Source: Perognathus longimembris pacificus (Eukaryota > Chordata > Mammalia > Rodentia > Heteromyidae). Taken from it: 64,000 nucleotides of DNA. The translations under genes and the position numbers were made by a program. Positions 46,477 through 57,926 of this stretch are shown here, in pieces (within the stretch, counting starts at the first letter, position 1; every line of letters begins with the position of its first letter). Location of the stretch: positions 29,339,475 to 29,403,474 of the forward strand of contig NC_063188.1 of NCBI RefSeq assembly GCF_023159225.1, in the 5' to 3' direction. Under the pieces are notes generated by a model. That model was not told where the DNA came from, ran no database searches, and saw nothing but the letters and a program-made list of their open reading frames with translations.

Positions 46477-46590
46477 ATTAACAAAACAAAGAGTTGGTTC
46501 TTTGAAAAAATTAATAAGATAGACAGACCCCTAACAAACGAAGACCAAAAAACGAAGGCAGCACACCCAAATAAACAAGATTACAAAATT

Positions 46591-48576
46591 GAATTTTTAC
46601 TGTCCTTTATTTCAGAAAATAAATGGTAACAACTTTACAATATTCTATATTTTAAAATAGTTTTATGTTTCTAGAAAAAAATATGTTTCAAGTAGCTTGG
46701 AACAAACCATCAAATTTAAATTTTCAGTTTTAATGGTTTTCGGTTTTATTTGGAATAATCAAAACATAAGTAAATTTGAAGAATAGTTTGGTTGCTGGAA
46801 AGGCAATTTATTTCATTTTTCTTTGTATGATTAAATAGAGATTATCTAATTAATCTATATTATCAATTTTCTTCCAAATAAATATTCATGAAATCATTGT
46901 TAGATTTAAATTCTATTGTGTTAACTACAATTGCTTTTGTGAGAAAAAATAATTGATTGGATGAAGTAATATTGAGCCAAATTAAAAACTCTGTAACTAT
47001 ATCACTCCAAATAATAATTTTTATTTGAGAAAAATAATTTAAATAAAATGAGTAGAGCAAAATGATGGCAATTTCAAGTGCTCTAGGAATAAAATATGTG
47101 TGAATAAATTCAGTCATGCACCAGAAATGAGTTATGGAACACTTTATAAAATTTATGATATTTTACTCCAAGAACTTTAAGTGAATAAGAAGTTCTAATA
47201 TTTCCTCTTGATCAGTTTTTTTATAAATGTTGATACAAAAAAACATGTCTTCTTCACATTTTTGTAGTTAAGCATCTACTAAAAGAAATTTTTCTGACAG
47301 ATATTTGATTAATACTATTCTATTTTAGGGTCTATGAGGTGAAATTTACATGTGAAATGTATAAGATACAAATCTCAATGATTTTTCTACAATGAAACAT
47401 GCAGGTTAGAGTCTGATATGATGGTTTAGTGATGATTTGATTTATTAAATGGAAATTCTAGGTGGTTTTTAAAAAACAGAAACAATCCAAAGACAGAAAT
47501 CAACTGAAAATAGCATACTGACATTTTGCCATTAGAATTTGATCTTTAATAAATTTCTACATGTGGCATGCTAACATTTGTTTTCTAATTTAATGTCCAT
47601 TATAAGATTGTAAAATAGGTTTATAGGATATTCATATGCAAAGAAACTAAGTTAAATAGCTTACAGAAACAGAAAAGCCAAAATTATAATTCAGATTTAA
47701 AATTTCAAAGCTTGAATGTATAACTATTAACCTATACCACTTTTTTCTTGGGCTTAAGGAAATTTAAGGAAAATTCAGTATATAGCACCTCTTGATTCAG
47801 CTGTAGTTCTACACTAGCGCATTTGAGAAACATGTATGAGGCCTGAGTTTTATCCACATCTGAGAGAGGGAAAGAGAGTGGGAGAGATACATAGAAATAC
47901 ACACAGACAGATAGACTTCTGGAACTTCAGGATATTTGACAAGAATATGTTTATAATATCCCCAAAAATGTCCTTACCAGACTATGTAAAAATTTTCCAA
48001 TCAACATTTTACACTGAAATCATATTTAACATCATTTTAAAATGAAAATATTGAAACTGGAAATTAATTTAAGAAGGATTAAAAAATCAATAAAACATCA
48101 TGTATTTCTTCAACCTCATGCTCTCATATTTCTCCACTGATCCAGGCCTTTGTGACAATGGTAAACTGAGGCAAATGATGCTGAGAACTGAGGTTAGTGA
48201 AGGTGGAGAACCTGAATGTGTGTCTCAAAGGATTTCACCAGTTGAACAAATACAAGATAATGAGTTCAAGCCCTAGTACCCAAAAAATTATCTGGAGAAA
48301 AGGAGGCAAAGGTAATTTAAAATGGATACCTAAAATATTAAAGCAATTATAATCTAAATGTAGTGGAAGATCAGAATATGGACAACAGGTAAGGAATTTC
48401 AAAAGAAGCTTTACTGAAAGTTCCAGAAGGACTCTTGTTTCCAATTCTTGGAGTTTGTGTTGATATATTTCATTATCTATGGTCCTATGCACTTAGCAAT
48501 TGGGCTATGGTGATTCCCCTGTTATGAATGTCATAGACATATTTTAGTTATTACAAATGAAGGAACCCATGCAACC
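46591..48576. other. Unannotated AT-rich sequence, with doubtful old ID pieces at 47793-47866 and 48220-48292
   Basis: The two pieces keep a B-box-like segment ('gcctgagttttatccac' and 'gagttcaagccctagtac') but little else. No gene recognised in about 2 kb. Confidence 0.35.
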
Positions 48577-48858
48577 CTTTGTCTTGTATATAAGTTTATC
48601 CAGTCTGTAGAAGGCAAAGGGAATCATAGAAACAGCAGGAGAAAGGATGAACTAATGCAACAATGATGCTCACTTGACACTACGTTGAAAATGAACTGTA
48701 CAGTTTGAGGGGAGGGAAGTGTGGAAGGGCAAGGGGGAGAAAATGAGGGAGAGGGCAATAGTGTTTTAAAATTGTACTCATTACCTTACTTATGTAACTG
48801 TAATTCTGCTGTTCATCACTTTTACAATAAAGATATAAAAAATTGAAAAAAAAGAAAG
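48577..48858 (+). mobile_element. L1 3'UTR fragment, older variant
   Basis: 'gaactaatgcaacaatgatg', 'gacactacgttgaaaatgaa', the G/A-rich tract at 48705-48760, and 'tatgtaactgtaattctgct' ending 'acaataaagata' plus an A tail. Confidence 0.85.
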
Positions 48859-48964
48859 TTCCAAAAGCTATATAAGGCTATATTCTCTCATTTATAGGGA
48901 AAAATAAAATCTAAGTAAGAAAAAAATTGCCTTTGGCAACGGAATAGTGAAAAGAGAGAAATTT

Positions 48965-49490
48965 TAAGGTCTTGAAAATAAAATGTTACAGTGACATCAG
49001 GGGTAAAACCACTGGGAAGAATTACATAAGAAAAAGGCAATTTAATATGGTACTTTGAAAATAACAACAACAAAGATAAACCACTTATTTACAAATCTTG
49101 TAGTTAATTTCCCTTAGCATCACCTCATGTGATCATATGTACTTTGCTATTGAGCTGTTGTGCTCCTCTGCTAGGACTATGCTAGACAAGTACTAATTGT
49201 TTCCAATGTGTGAAATCATAGAGGCTGTGTATGTTTATTGGAACTAGGGAAGGGAAGGGGAACATCAAAATGGAGAGGCAAAGGGTAAAAGGTGAACCAA
49301 TGCAACAGCAATACTTACAAGACTTTATGCTATAACCAACTGTACAATTCATGGGGAGGAGGGAAATGGGGTGGAAGGTGGGAGAAAAATGAGGGAGGAG
49401 GTAACAAGTTAGATAAGAAATGTACTCACTGCCTCACATGAAACTGTAATATCTCTTTACATCACTTTGACAATAAATTTTAAAAAGAAT
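48965..49490 (+). mobile_element. L1 3'UTR insertion with inverted 5' half
   Basis: 48965-49225 is upstream 3'UTR and the ORF2 end on the minus strand ('gtgacatcaggggtaaaacc', 'gctaggactatgctagacaa'). 49229-49490 is the remainder of the 3'UTR on the plus strand ('tgtttattggaactagggaa' to 'gacaataaattttaaaa'). The halves meet close to one L1 position, with only about 25 bp lost. Confidence 0.85.
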
Positions 49491-51280
49491 ATTTATGAAG
49501 CGAAAAAAACAATTTGTATAGTCTGTGATATAAGTACTTCAGATTTTCATTAATTATGAAGGGACAAATAGTAATTTTACATTAGAGAAACCCAGAAGAA
49601 AGACTTTAACTATGTAGTCACGTTCAAGATCAGTTCTAATAGGATTATTAGCATTACGAAATACTTGATATAGTACACTGATTACAAACACATTAAAATT
49701 CTTGAAGTGTTTGAATTTCATTTTAAAAGGTTATAAAAGAATAATTATACTTTGAAGTTTTTGTAGAACTAAAAAAAGAACTTATAATCTTTGCAAACTT
49801 GTCTTATATTGCTCCTGATTTCTTTTAAACTTAGGCCAGAGTATTCAGAATAGCTGTTCAAGAAGCGCTTGACATTTTCTGTATGTAGTTTTGTTACATA
49901 TTTCAAAAGAAAAACTGTCTTTCTCCTCCCTGTAACATTCATGTGTAATATTCAAAGCCCTGTTGTAGGTGCTAGAAAATAAAAATGAAATAGTCACATC
50001 CTTGGGCATTTGGGCTGAAGTAAGAGCCCAAGCAAACAAAGAGATCAATAATGTGTACATGCTTTTGCTATTCTGCACTTTACCCTGTGGCAGCTGTGAG
50101 TAATTCACTGCATATTGCTACCTGTGTGGGGGGAAAATGTCACTTTTTCTGACCTTTGAGAAGTTGGTAATTGACTTAGTCCAGCAGCTAGGTAGTTGTA
50201 TAGGGAACATAGCTAGAGTCAGGGGAGAAAGCTTGCCTGAAACCAATCTCAAATGTTTTCCTGCTGTCAGGCCGGGCTCTGTGCAATATCACTTTAATAA
50301 AGACACGGTCACTCTTAAATCAGTCATTCAAATAAATATCGACTGGAAGCATTGCATGAGGCAATATAGATTGAATACCTTCATTTGTTTTTGTGGAAGT
50401 GCCCTATCATCAAAGACTCCAGTTATCAGCTTGCAAATGAAAGAATGTTGCCCTCAGAGCAACAGCAAAACACTCATCTAAACATCCTAAACTGCTACAG
50501 AAAAAGCAAGGATGACAAAGGTAAACACTTCAATTTAATTCTCTTGCTTCAAAAACTTCAAAAGCTAAATGCTGCTATTGTAGAACATGAGTAAATCCAA
50601 CAGCAGTATTGAAATGAAGTGGATAAAACTGTGATTGAAGGTTGTAGAGTCTATAATCAACATGAAATTCAAAATCATTCTTATAAAAAAAAGGCAGATT
50701 CTTACATTGAGCTAACAAAAGTTACAGATGAACAACTAACCCCTAGTTTGAGTATATCATGAATTATGGGTAAGAGGAAGGGTTTTAAGGTAAGCATTGT
50801 GCTAAAGCAAAATTCAGCTGCCTAAACAACAAAAATAGAGGGCAAGTACAAAAAAAATGAGAAGGATCATAAAAGGCACACAATTCCTATGCTCTTCTAA
50901 ACTGTATACACAGGATAAGGATGAGCCATCATACAATGTTATAAAATGGGAATTAAATGGTACAGCACAAATTGTATAATCTTGAAAAACACAAAACAGT
51001 GACTGGAAACCTGTACAAGCAGCATGATATGGAGTTCCATAGACATCTAGTAGGCTTTGATCACTCAGTTTGCTCCAGGTTCTTCAAATTAGACAGGACT
51101 AGGACAATTTTATATTCATTTATGACTTGTCTCAGTTTATAAAACAGGAAAATAATTCAGAAGAGAAGGATGTACTCATCAATGTTAATAAAAACATAGA
51201 TAAAATATTAGTTGAGTGTAATATCAAATAATATCTGTGTTTTTGTCATTATTTTAGTAGATCTTAACTCTGTCTAAATC

Positions 51281-51673
51281 CTATACTTTAGCCATTTTTA
51301 TGCTAACAAGCTTCTGGTGAGAATCTTTTAATAACTTTTTCCATATGAATGAAGTAATGTGAAGACAAAGAACAAGAGAACAAAAATGAATATATTTACA
51401 TTTTATAAGCCATAGAGGTAAGCCTAACCATTCATAGAAAAATTTCCCAAAGAGATCTGCATATTTATAATTACATCCAACCTGTTGTTGAATCAATAAA
51501 TAGTGTAGAACTTTGACACACAGTTTTAGAATATATGTTGATTTCTCAAGGACTTCTATCATTGTAATTCCATCAGCTATTTTGAGAATACATAACCAAT
51601 ATAAATGTCTCCAGTGATGCAGAAACATCAGAAGAAGCATACCAAGAAGGAATGCTATTTTGTCTACTCCCAC
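51281..51673 (-). other. Unsupported 130-codon open frame, longest outside repeats
   Basis: Starts with Met and has several hydrophobic stretches ('IAFLLGMLLLMFL', 'LPLWLIKCKYIHFCSLVLCL') and a basic end. I do not recognise the product. The composition is what AT-rich random sequence read on this strand tends to give, with Leu, Ile and Lys high. There is no start context, splice pattern or poly-A evidence. Most likely chance; possible alternatives are a decayed processed gene or an exon. Confidence 0.15.
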
Positions 51674-53187
51674 ATAGATTGTGTAATTTATCCAAGACTG
51701 AAAAATTATTCTGATAAAAGAGTGTATACATCCTCTTCAAAGTCTATAAGTATGAACTAAGATAGACAGCCTTTCCTCTGCCCCATTGCTGCTTGAAAAC
51801 CTCCACTGATAAGTTTTTACCAGGAAAAAACCTACTGCTCAAAAGCCGCCAAACAGCACTCATACAAAAGATGACCATGAATTGCAATCTCTAGCAGACA
51901 GATCCCATAGTGTGAAGTGCCTCAAATACAAGGTAATGATCAGGGCTATTTTTTTACCCAATCACATTTTTTTACAGTGGAAAGAAAATACAACAGGAAA
52001 AGAATGATCTTCAGTTGAATCAAAATCACAAAGGTTCATATTCTCTTCACATTTGGAACATCCTGTCTATACTATGAAAAGAAATTGTCAACATGTGAAA
52101 AGTAAAATACTGATTTTTCACATTGGAATCCAACCACAATGCAGTAGGAAGAAAATAGTCACAAATATTGCTTATTACCTGGAATAATATTCCTTATAAC
52201 CAGAGAATAAACTATCTCATATATACTCATAGATAGCAAAGTATAATTCAATGAGGTTATATTACAAGCTACAATGCAAACTAAAAAATTCTTCAGCTAA
52301 TTCTGTCACTTGGTAAGTATAATACATTTATTTATGATTTTTATCATAACATTTTCTAAATTATTAAATGAAAAGGAAGAAAGACACAAACAACTCCCGA
52401 ATGGAATATATTTTAATATATTACATTATTCTTTCTATGAGAAATGTGATTTAAATGCACTTTGGAAATATTTTGAGAAGCTTTGCATCCAATTCATACA
52501 TTGATTTCAGAAGAATTGCCATCTTCTATTCAGGAACATATCTGTATCTCAATTATTCTGTCCAAGTTATACATTCTTTAAGAAAAACTGCTTTATTTAT
52601 ATAGTACTTACACAAATCTTGTTAAGTTTGCCTTAAATAGTGTATAATTTGCATACTAAGTCAATACTCTACTTTCAAATCAACTGAGTTAGTTTCAAAA
52701 CAAATGTTTAGTTTTTAATTCATCTAGCAAACAATGGAAAATTCAGGAGTGAGTTTGGCTTCTCAGAAGAATTGTTTGAAACATCAAACATCACATAACG
52801 TTTTGGATAGACAGATAAATAAATTATTCCTTCCCTTTCCCTCTATTTCTCCTTTTGCTATATGCTTCCCTGTCTCTCATACACATACAATCACACAAAT
52901 ACATATATAAATAGAGCAGACACACAATACCCGTACTTTGAGATAATCCCTCAAGACAAAAATCTTCAAGATCAGAGAACACAATTTCCTTTCTGCTTAT
53001 TATACTGTATTAATACTTTATATTTTCACTGTGTTCATATTGGCAATCCTTCTTTCTATTGCTGTTATTTTAATTGTCTATCCTTACTAGTCAGTCTCTT
53101 TATGTTATACTTTTTAAAATATCAACAATGATACAGAAATATATAGATATTTAAAACAGGATCTGAGATGGAATCTTTTTATAAGTG

Positions 53188-53272
53188 AAGGGCCCAGCAA
53201 GTAACTCAAGGGTTTGAGTACCTTCTTAGCATATTAAAGGCTCTTAATTTAATTCCCTGTGCAGTAAAAAAT
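53188..53272 (+). mobile_element. Old ID monomer-like SINE (tentative)
   Basis: 'gcccagcaagtaactcaagg' resembles an ID A-box region, and 'tcttaatttaattccctgtg' the B-box side, followed by an A-rich end. Confidence 0.45.
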
Positions 53273-54178
53273 AAACAGATTTAGCATAATGAGACCCTGG
53301 GGTAGATGGAGAGAGGTGGTTAAGGTAGAAAGGAATGATATCAGGAGGAGAACTGATTAAGAAATGACAGCCCCTCAGTGCTCCATGTAAGTATTAAATG
53401 TAAAAACAAATACTTGATATGTAAAAATAACTTTATATAACCTCTAAAATTTTCCAAGGTCTATAAGCAATAATGCAGTTGCCCATATTAAAGGAACACA
53501 TTCCAGATATCAGGAAAATGTGTGGCAGTTTTACTCACCCTTTCCCTATTTTCTATCAGAACACTTGAATGTACTCAGAAGAAAATAACAATCGAGTTCT
53601 CAATTCCCTTTCTCCAAACAGTAGCAGGGCACATACTTGCAATGTTCCACCTGTCAGGAGGCTGAAAGTTTGCTTTCTCTTTCAGTTGCAACTAGACTCA
53701 CAGTTAAGATGAAGGAACAGAGTAGAGCTTTGATTCCGGTAAGGAAAAGTGATGAAAGCCACAATAGACATGGCTTTTATAAGCAGCACTACAGACATAC
53801 ACATGACTGAGGCATGAGTTGGAAGTTGGAAGAATATAATAGAATGTCTAAGGTCCTGGCAGGATGTAGCAATGACACTCTTAAAAATGCAATAATCCAA
53901 ATGTAGCCATATATACAGAGAAAAATGAGAAAGCATTATACTACTCTCAACACCAAGAAACATCCACCCATTAGCTACATTGGGGTAAAAACTATAATCA
54001 CTCTGACAATGCTCAAATTCTCAACCTGCAGTTGTTTCTTCAGTGCCCATATCCCAAACTTGGGATCTGTCAATATTTGGAAAGTCTACATCTCAGGCAC
54101 AGAAGCCAAGGCCATATATAGTGACCTTGCTCACACTCTGAAAAGACAAATTCTCACTGTACAGCTGTTGTCTTCCTT

Positions 54179-55125
54179 TCTTTTTTAATTGTAAGGTTGA
54201 TGTACAAAGGGGTTACCATTACATAAATAAGGTAATGAATACATTTCTTGTCCACCATTGTTAACTCTCCCTCATTTTATCCCAATTTCCAACTCCTCAA
54301 CTCCCCTTATCCAAAGATGTAAATTTCATTTCCAACATAGTGTCTTGTATCGCTGTTGCATTGATTCAACCTTGTCCTCTGTCTCACCATTTTCTTATTC
54401 CCCTTCCCTTCCTCATATCAGATAAGCATATATACAAGACAGAGGGTACCCCAATCACAAACAGTGATGACAGGGGAAAAACCAAACGAAAAAAATAATT
54501 TCACACAATATATTAAAAAAAACAACCTTCTTTCCATGTCTTGGAGCTCATTTAAGTTAGCATTATTTTGTGATCCTGTGTTGGGACTATCTTTGACATA
54601 TACTAATTATTACAAATGTTGAAACCATGAAGCCTATGTTTCTTTAGGTCAGGCTTACTTCACTTAGTATGATTTTTTTCATCTTTCCATTTACTTAAGA
54701 ATGGGGTGATGTCATTTTTTCTAATGGAAACATATAGTTTAACTGTGTATATATACCATGTTTCTTTGATCCCATTCATCTACTGAGGGGGATCTGAGTG
54801 GGTTCCATATCTTCGCTATGGTAAATAACACTAATACTGCAATGAACCTGGCTGTGCTGCTAACTTTATTATGGCCTTGTTTGTGGACATTTGGGTAAAT
54901 GCTCATAATTGTGATTGCTGGGTGAAAGGGAAACTCTATGTTTAGTCTTTCGAGGAATCTCCATACTGCTTTCCACAGTGGTTAAACCAGTTTACATTCC
55001 TATCAACAGTGTAGTATCATTAACTTTTGGCCACATCCCTGCCAGTATCCATTATTATTTGTTTGCTTGATAATGGTCATTCTAACTCAGGTGAGGTGAA
55101 ATTTTAATGCTGTTTCCTGGCATGG
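54179..55125 (-). mobile_element. 5'-truncated L1, minus strand
   Basis: T-rich start, complete common-type 3'UTR (54179-54600), then ORF2 C-terminus to about 55125 ('ccattcatctactgaggggg', 'aatctccatactgctttcca', 'ggccacatccctgcc'). Diverged; no open frame. It abuts a second L1 in the opposite orientation. Confidence 0.88.
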
Positions 55126-55439
55126 TTTGAAATGCCCTAAATAACGGTCCAGAAGCACAACAAATCAAAGAAAGGCTAGATAAGTGGGATTTCATTAAAC
55201 TCCAGAGCTTCTGCATGGCAAAGGACATAGCTAGCAAGATAAATGGAAAACCACAGACTGGGAGACAATCTTATCTAGACATACAACAGTCAAGGGCCTC
55301 ATATCTAAAATATACTTAGAGTTGAAAATATTAAATACCTCCAAAACAAGTCCTCAAAGAAACAAATACCCCATAAACAAGTTGGTTAAAGACTAACAAG
55401 TTGGCTAAAGAGAGACTTATCTGAAGCGGAAAGAATGAA

Positions 55440-55860
55440 CATTAGAAACATGAAGAAATGTTCAACATCCCTTTCCATAAAAGAAATGCAAATCAAAACA
55501 ACATTGAGTTTCCACCTTACCCCAATTACATTGGTCATTATCGAAAACACTAACAGCAGCAAATGCTGACATGCATGTGGCCAAAAGGAAACTCTATTAC
55601 ACTGTTGGTGGGAATGTAAACTTGTTCAACCACTGTGGAAAGCAGTGTATGGAGTCATCAAAAAGTTCAACATAGAACTACTCTATGATCCAGAAATTCC
55701 ACTTCTGGTCATTTATACAATAGAGCACAAACAGGGATACACTAAAGCCACCAGCACAATCAAGTTTATTGCAGCTTTAATTACAATATCCATGATAGGA
55801 ATTACTGCTGATGCCACACAATGGACAAATGAATGAAGAATATGTGACATAGATACATTT
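55440..55860 (+). pseudogene. L1 ORF2 C-terminal remnant
   Basis: Pieces of frame such as 55645-55836 give 'YGVIKKFNIELLYDPEIPLL' and 'TKATSTIKFIAALI', the ORF2 C-terminus. Upstream, the cysteine-rich segment is present as a mutated '[15 protein letters not shown]'-like region near 55575-55620. Broken. Confidence 0.8.
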
Positions 55861-56167
55861 GGAATTCTGTTCATCCATCAGAAAGAATGACATTGAACCA
55901 TTCATAAGGAAAAGGAAATACTTGGAGAGGATCATGTTAAGTGGAGTAAACCCAACTTGGATAAGGACAGGTTGAATGATTTTGCTCATTAGTGGGAACA
56001 ATAATGTGCCTATAAATCTAGAAGTAAGCACACTGTGTGGCACTCAAACTATTAGAAATGAATTACTTGAAGCATAGTAGAATCTATGGAGTAGGCCAAT
56101 AGTACAATTCTTCAGAAAGACTAAGTCAAAGTCCACAACTTTATTAATAGGAAATGGATACTTGTTA

Positions 56168-56208
56168 GGGCCAGGGCCAGGGGGTAGGAGGTTGGGGTGG
56201 GGGGTGGG
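56168..56208 (+). repeat. G-rich tract with G-quadruplex pattern in the L1 3'UTR
   Basis: Runs of 3, 3, 5, 4, 6 and 3 G separated by short loops ('gggccagggccaggggg', then 'ggggtggggggtggg'). This meets the usual four-run G-quadruplex pattern. L1 3'UTR G-rich tracts are known to form such structures. Confidence 0.8.
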
Positions 56209-56587
56209 AGATCAAGAGGAGAGGTTGTAGAAGAACAAATGAACGGGGGAAAATTGTACAATGAAGACAAGAATGCATCATGTATGCCACAGAACTGAGA
56301 AAAATAAGGGAAGGTTTGGGTGGAAGGAGGTTGAAAATGTTAAAGGGATGACACAGATCAAGATGCATTGTATACATAGTTTATTTTGTTAAATGGCAAA
56401 AGTAACTCAATACATAATCTCAAATTTAAGAAAAGTGAGGGAAGGAGTAGGGTAGGAAGGGTGACTGAAAAATGTTTAAAAAGGGTGATATTGATTAAGT
56501 TGCATTGGATCCATAAAGTGCTCTGCTCAATCACAACTCCTTTGTACAACTACCTAAAATACTTTAATTTTTTTTTCAAATAAGAGA

Positions 56588-56938
56588 ATTAGCTGGGTAT
56601 GCTTGAATTTATCTATTACCCCAGTTACATAGGAAGCTCAGATATGGAAAATTTAAATTTGAGGCCACCCTTGAAGGGGGGACAATGTCACAAGACTCTA
56701 TCTCCATGGAAGAAGTTGGTCATGTTGGTGTGTATCTGTATTCTCAGCTTTGGCTGTAATGTAAGAGAGAAAGACTGTGATCTAGGCACAGGCCTGGGAC
56801 AAAACTTGGACCCTACTGAAAAATAACGAGTGCACAAAACAAAACAACCATGCTACTAGTATGATTCCACTGGTAGCATGCCTACATAACAAATTTGAAG
56901 CCCTGAGTTAGAACCCTACTGCCACTCAAATAGAAAAA
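56588..56938 (+). mobile_element. Composite SINE: two B1-like units followed by an ID-like unit (probable)
   Basis: 'agctgggtatgcttgaattt' with 'caagactctatctcc' looks like one 7SL/B1 unit. 'gtcatgttggtgtgtatctg' with 'ctgtgatctaggcacaggcc' looks like a second. 'ctggtagcatgcctacataa' with 'gagttagaaccctactgcc' is an ID-like tail with a B box. Old copy. The trimeric reading is my inference. Confidence 0.6.
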
Positions 56939-57640
56939 GAGGACTTTCCATCTTTCTATGGTGTTATATATTTCCATATAAAAAGCTAATTCCACCAAAT
57001 ACAAGTAAACATGGCTTGGTATCACTCACAAATGAAGTATATAAAAATTGTTTTAATGGACCATAAATAAATCCAAGTTTAATGCACCCAAGTCCCAGTT
57101 TAAAAAATATTTTGTAATTTCTCTAATAAAGTTTTCCTCAAATACTGTAATCAATTTTAGGCTGCAATAAAGTGAATGGTCTAATTAAACCTATCAAGGA
57201 AGGCATTAATGGTAATAAACATGAAAATTTTATTCCGTAAAATATTTATTATATAACATTAGTGATAATAAAATAATCACTACAATACCCTTAGGAAAAT
57301 AATTATCTCCACTGCCACTGAAAAACATATAATCAGTAAGAGTACAATTAATTTGTGATGAACCACCTTTATTAAACAAGATATTTTATAATTTTAAATA
57401 TATCTTGAATCTTAAGTGTGTTATAATGAGTGATTCTTCTTTCTGTGAACAAAATGAAGACTGGATTTGTTTTCATATAGTCCTGATCATTGATTCTATA
57501 GCAGTGATATTAATTTCATAAGTTTTAAAAATAGAAAGTTTGAATTTCGATATAGAATTACCTCAAATTTAGTATAGGTTTATTAAATAACTACTAGTTT
57601 AAGTGTAAATTTTTATTTATTATGTAAGTTTTTCTTTCAA
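56939..57640. other. Unannotated AT-rich sequence
   Basis: No gene or recognised repeat. Confidence 0.45.
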
Positions 57641-57641
57641 T

Positions 57642-57866
57642 TCAACTTGTATTCTTTTTTTTTTTTTTTTTTTTCGGCCAGTCCTGGGAGCACCTACCCT
57701 GGCTTCTTCCCGCTCAAGGCTAGCACTCTACCACCTGAGCAACAGCGTCCCTTCTGGCCGTTTTCCATATATGTGGTGCTGGGGAATCGAACCGAGAGCT
57801 TCATGTGTAGGAGTCAAGCACTCTTGCCACTAGGCCATATTCCCAGCCCCCTCAACTTGTATTCTT
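57642..57866 (-). mobile_element. Young dimeric ID-type SINE with internal deletion and perfect target duplication
   Basis: Body 57657-57851 on the minus strand; flanks tcaacttgtattctt (57642-57656 and 57852-57866) are identical over 15 bp. It carries the 'cttcttcccgctcaaggcta' variant of the CpG-rich group. About 30 bp of the second unit near its 3' end is missing. Confidence 0.96.
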
Positions 57867-57926
57867 AAAGTAGACATAAAGTTTATTTCTTCACAAGCCA
57901 AGCAACAAAACCTTAGCATATCCATT

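Larger units (their letters stand above)
44806..46590 (-). mobile_element. L1 with inverted 5' half (endonuclease segment on the plus strand)
   Basis: 44806-45720 is 3'UTR plus ORF2 C-terminus on the minus strand. At about 45721-45724 it switches to ORF2 endonuclease and linker on the plus strand, up to about 46590. One insertion with a 5' inversion and a large internal deletion fits best. I could not define the target duplication. Confidence 0.87.
49491..54178. other. Largely unique AT-rich sequence
   Basis: The longest stretch without a recognised interspersed repeat. The part at 49820-50520 is less AT-rich and could hold an ancient repeat or a conserved non-coding element. Open frames at 49845-50108 (minus), 50137-50481 (plus) and 51281-51673 (minus) show no domain I recognise. 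An ID-like piece is at 53188-53272. Confidence 0.4.
55126..56580 (+). mobile_element. 5'-truncated L1, plus strand, with second-type 3'UTR
   Basis: ORF2 C-terminal region from about 55150 ('caaatcaaagaaaggctaga') through 'ggccaaaaggaaactctatt' and 'tcagaaagaatgacattgaa' to about 56040. Then a G-rich 3'UTR with two related units (about 56240-56395 and 56400-56580), each containing 'ggg(a)tga...gat(c/t)aag(a/t)tgcattg'. The 3'UTR matches 30935-31198 and 60445-60612, not the common type. Confidence 0.82.

Noticed and set aside
51281..51673. Similarity of the 130-codon frame to the ceramide-synthase (TLC) fold
   Set aside because: Only scattered hydrophobic and HH/LPLW-like positions agree. No alignable motif run, and the order of segments does not fit well.
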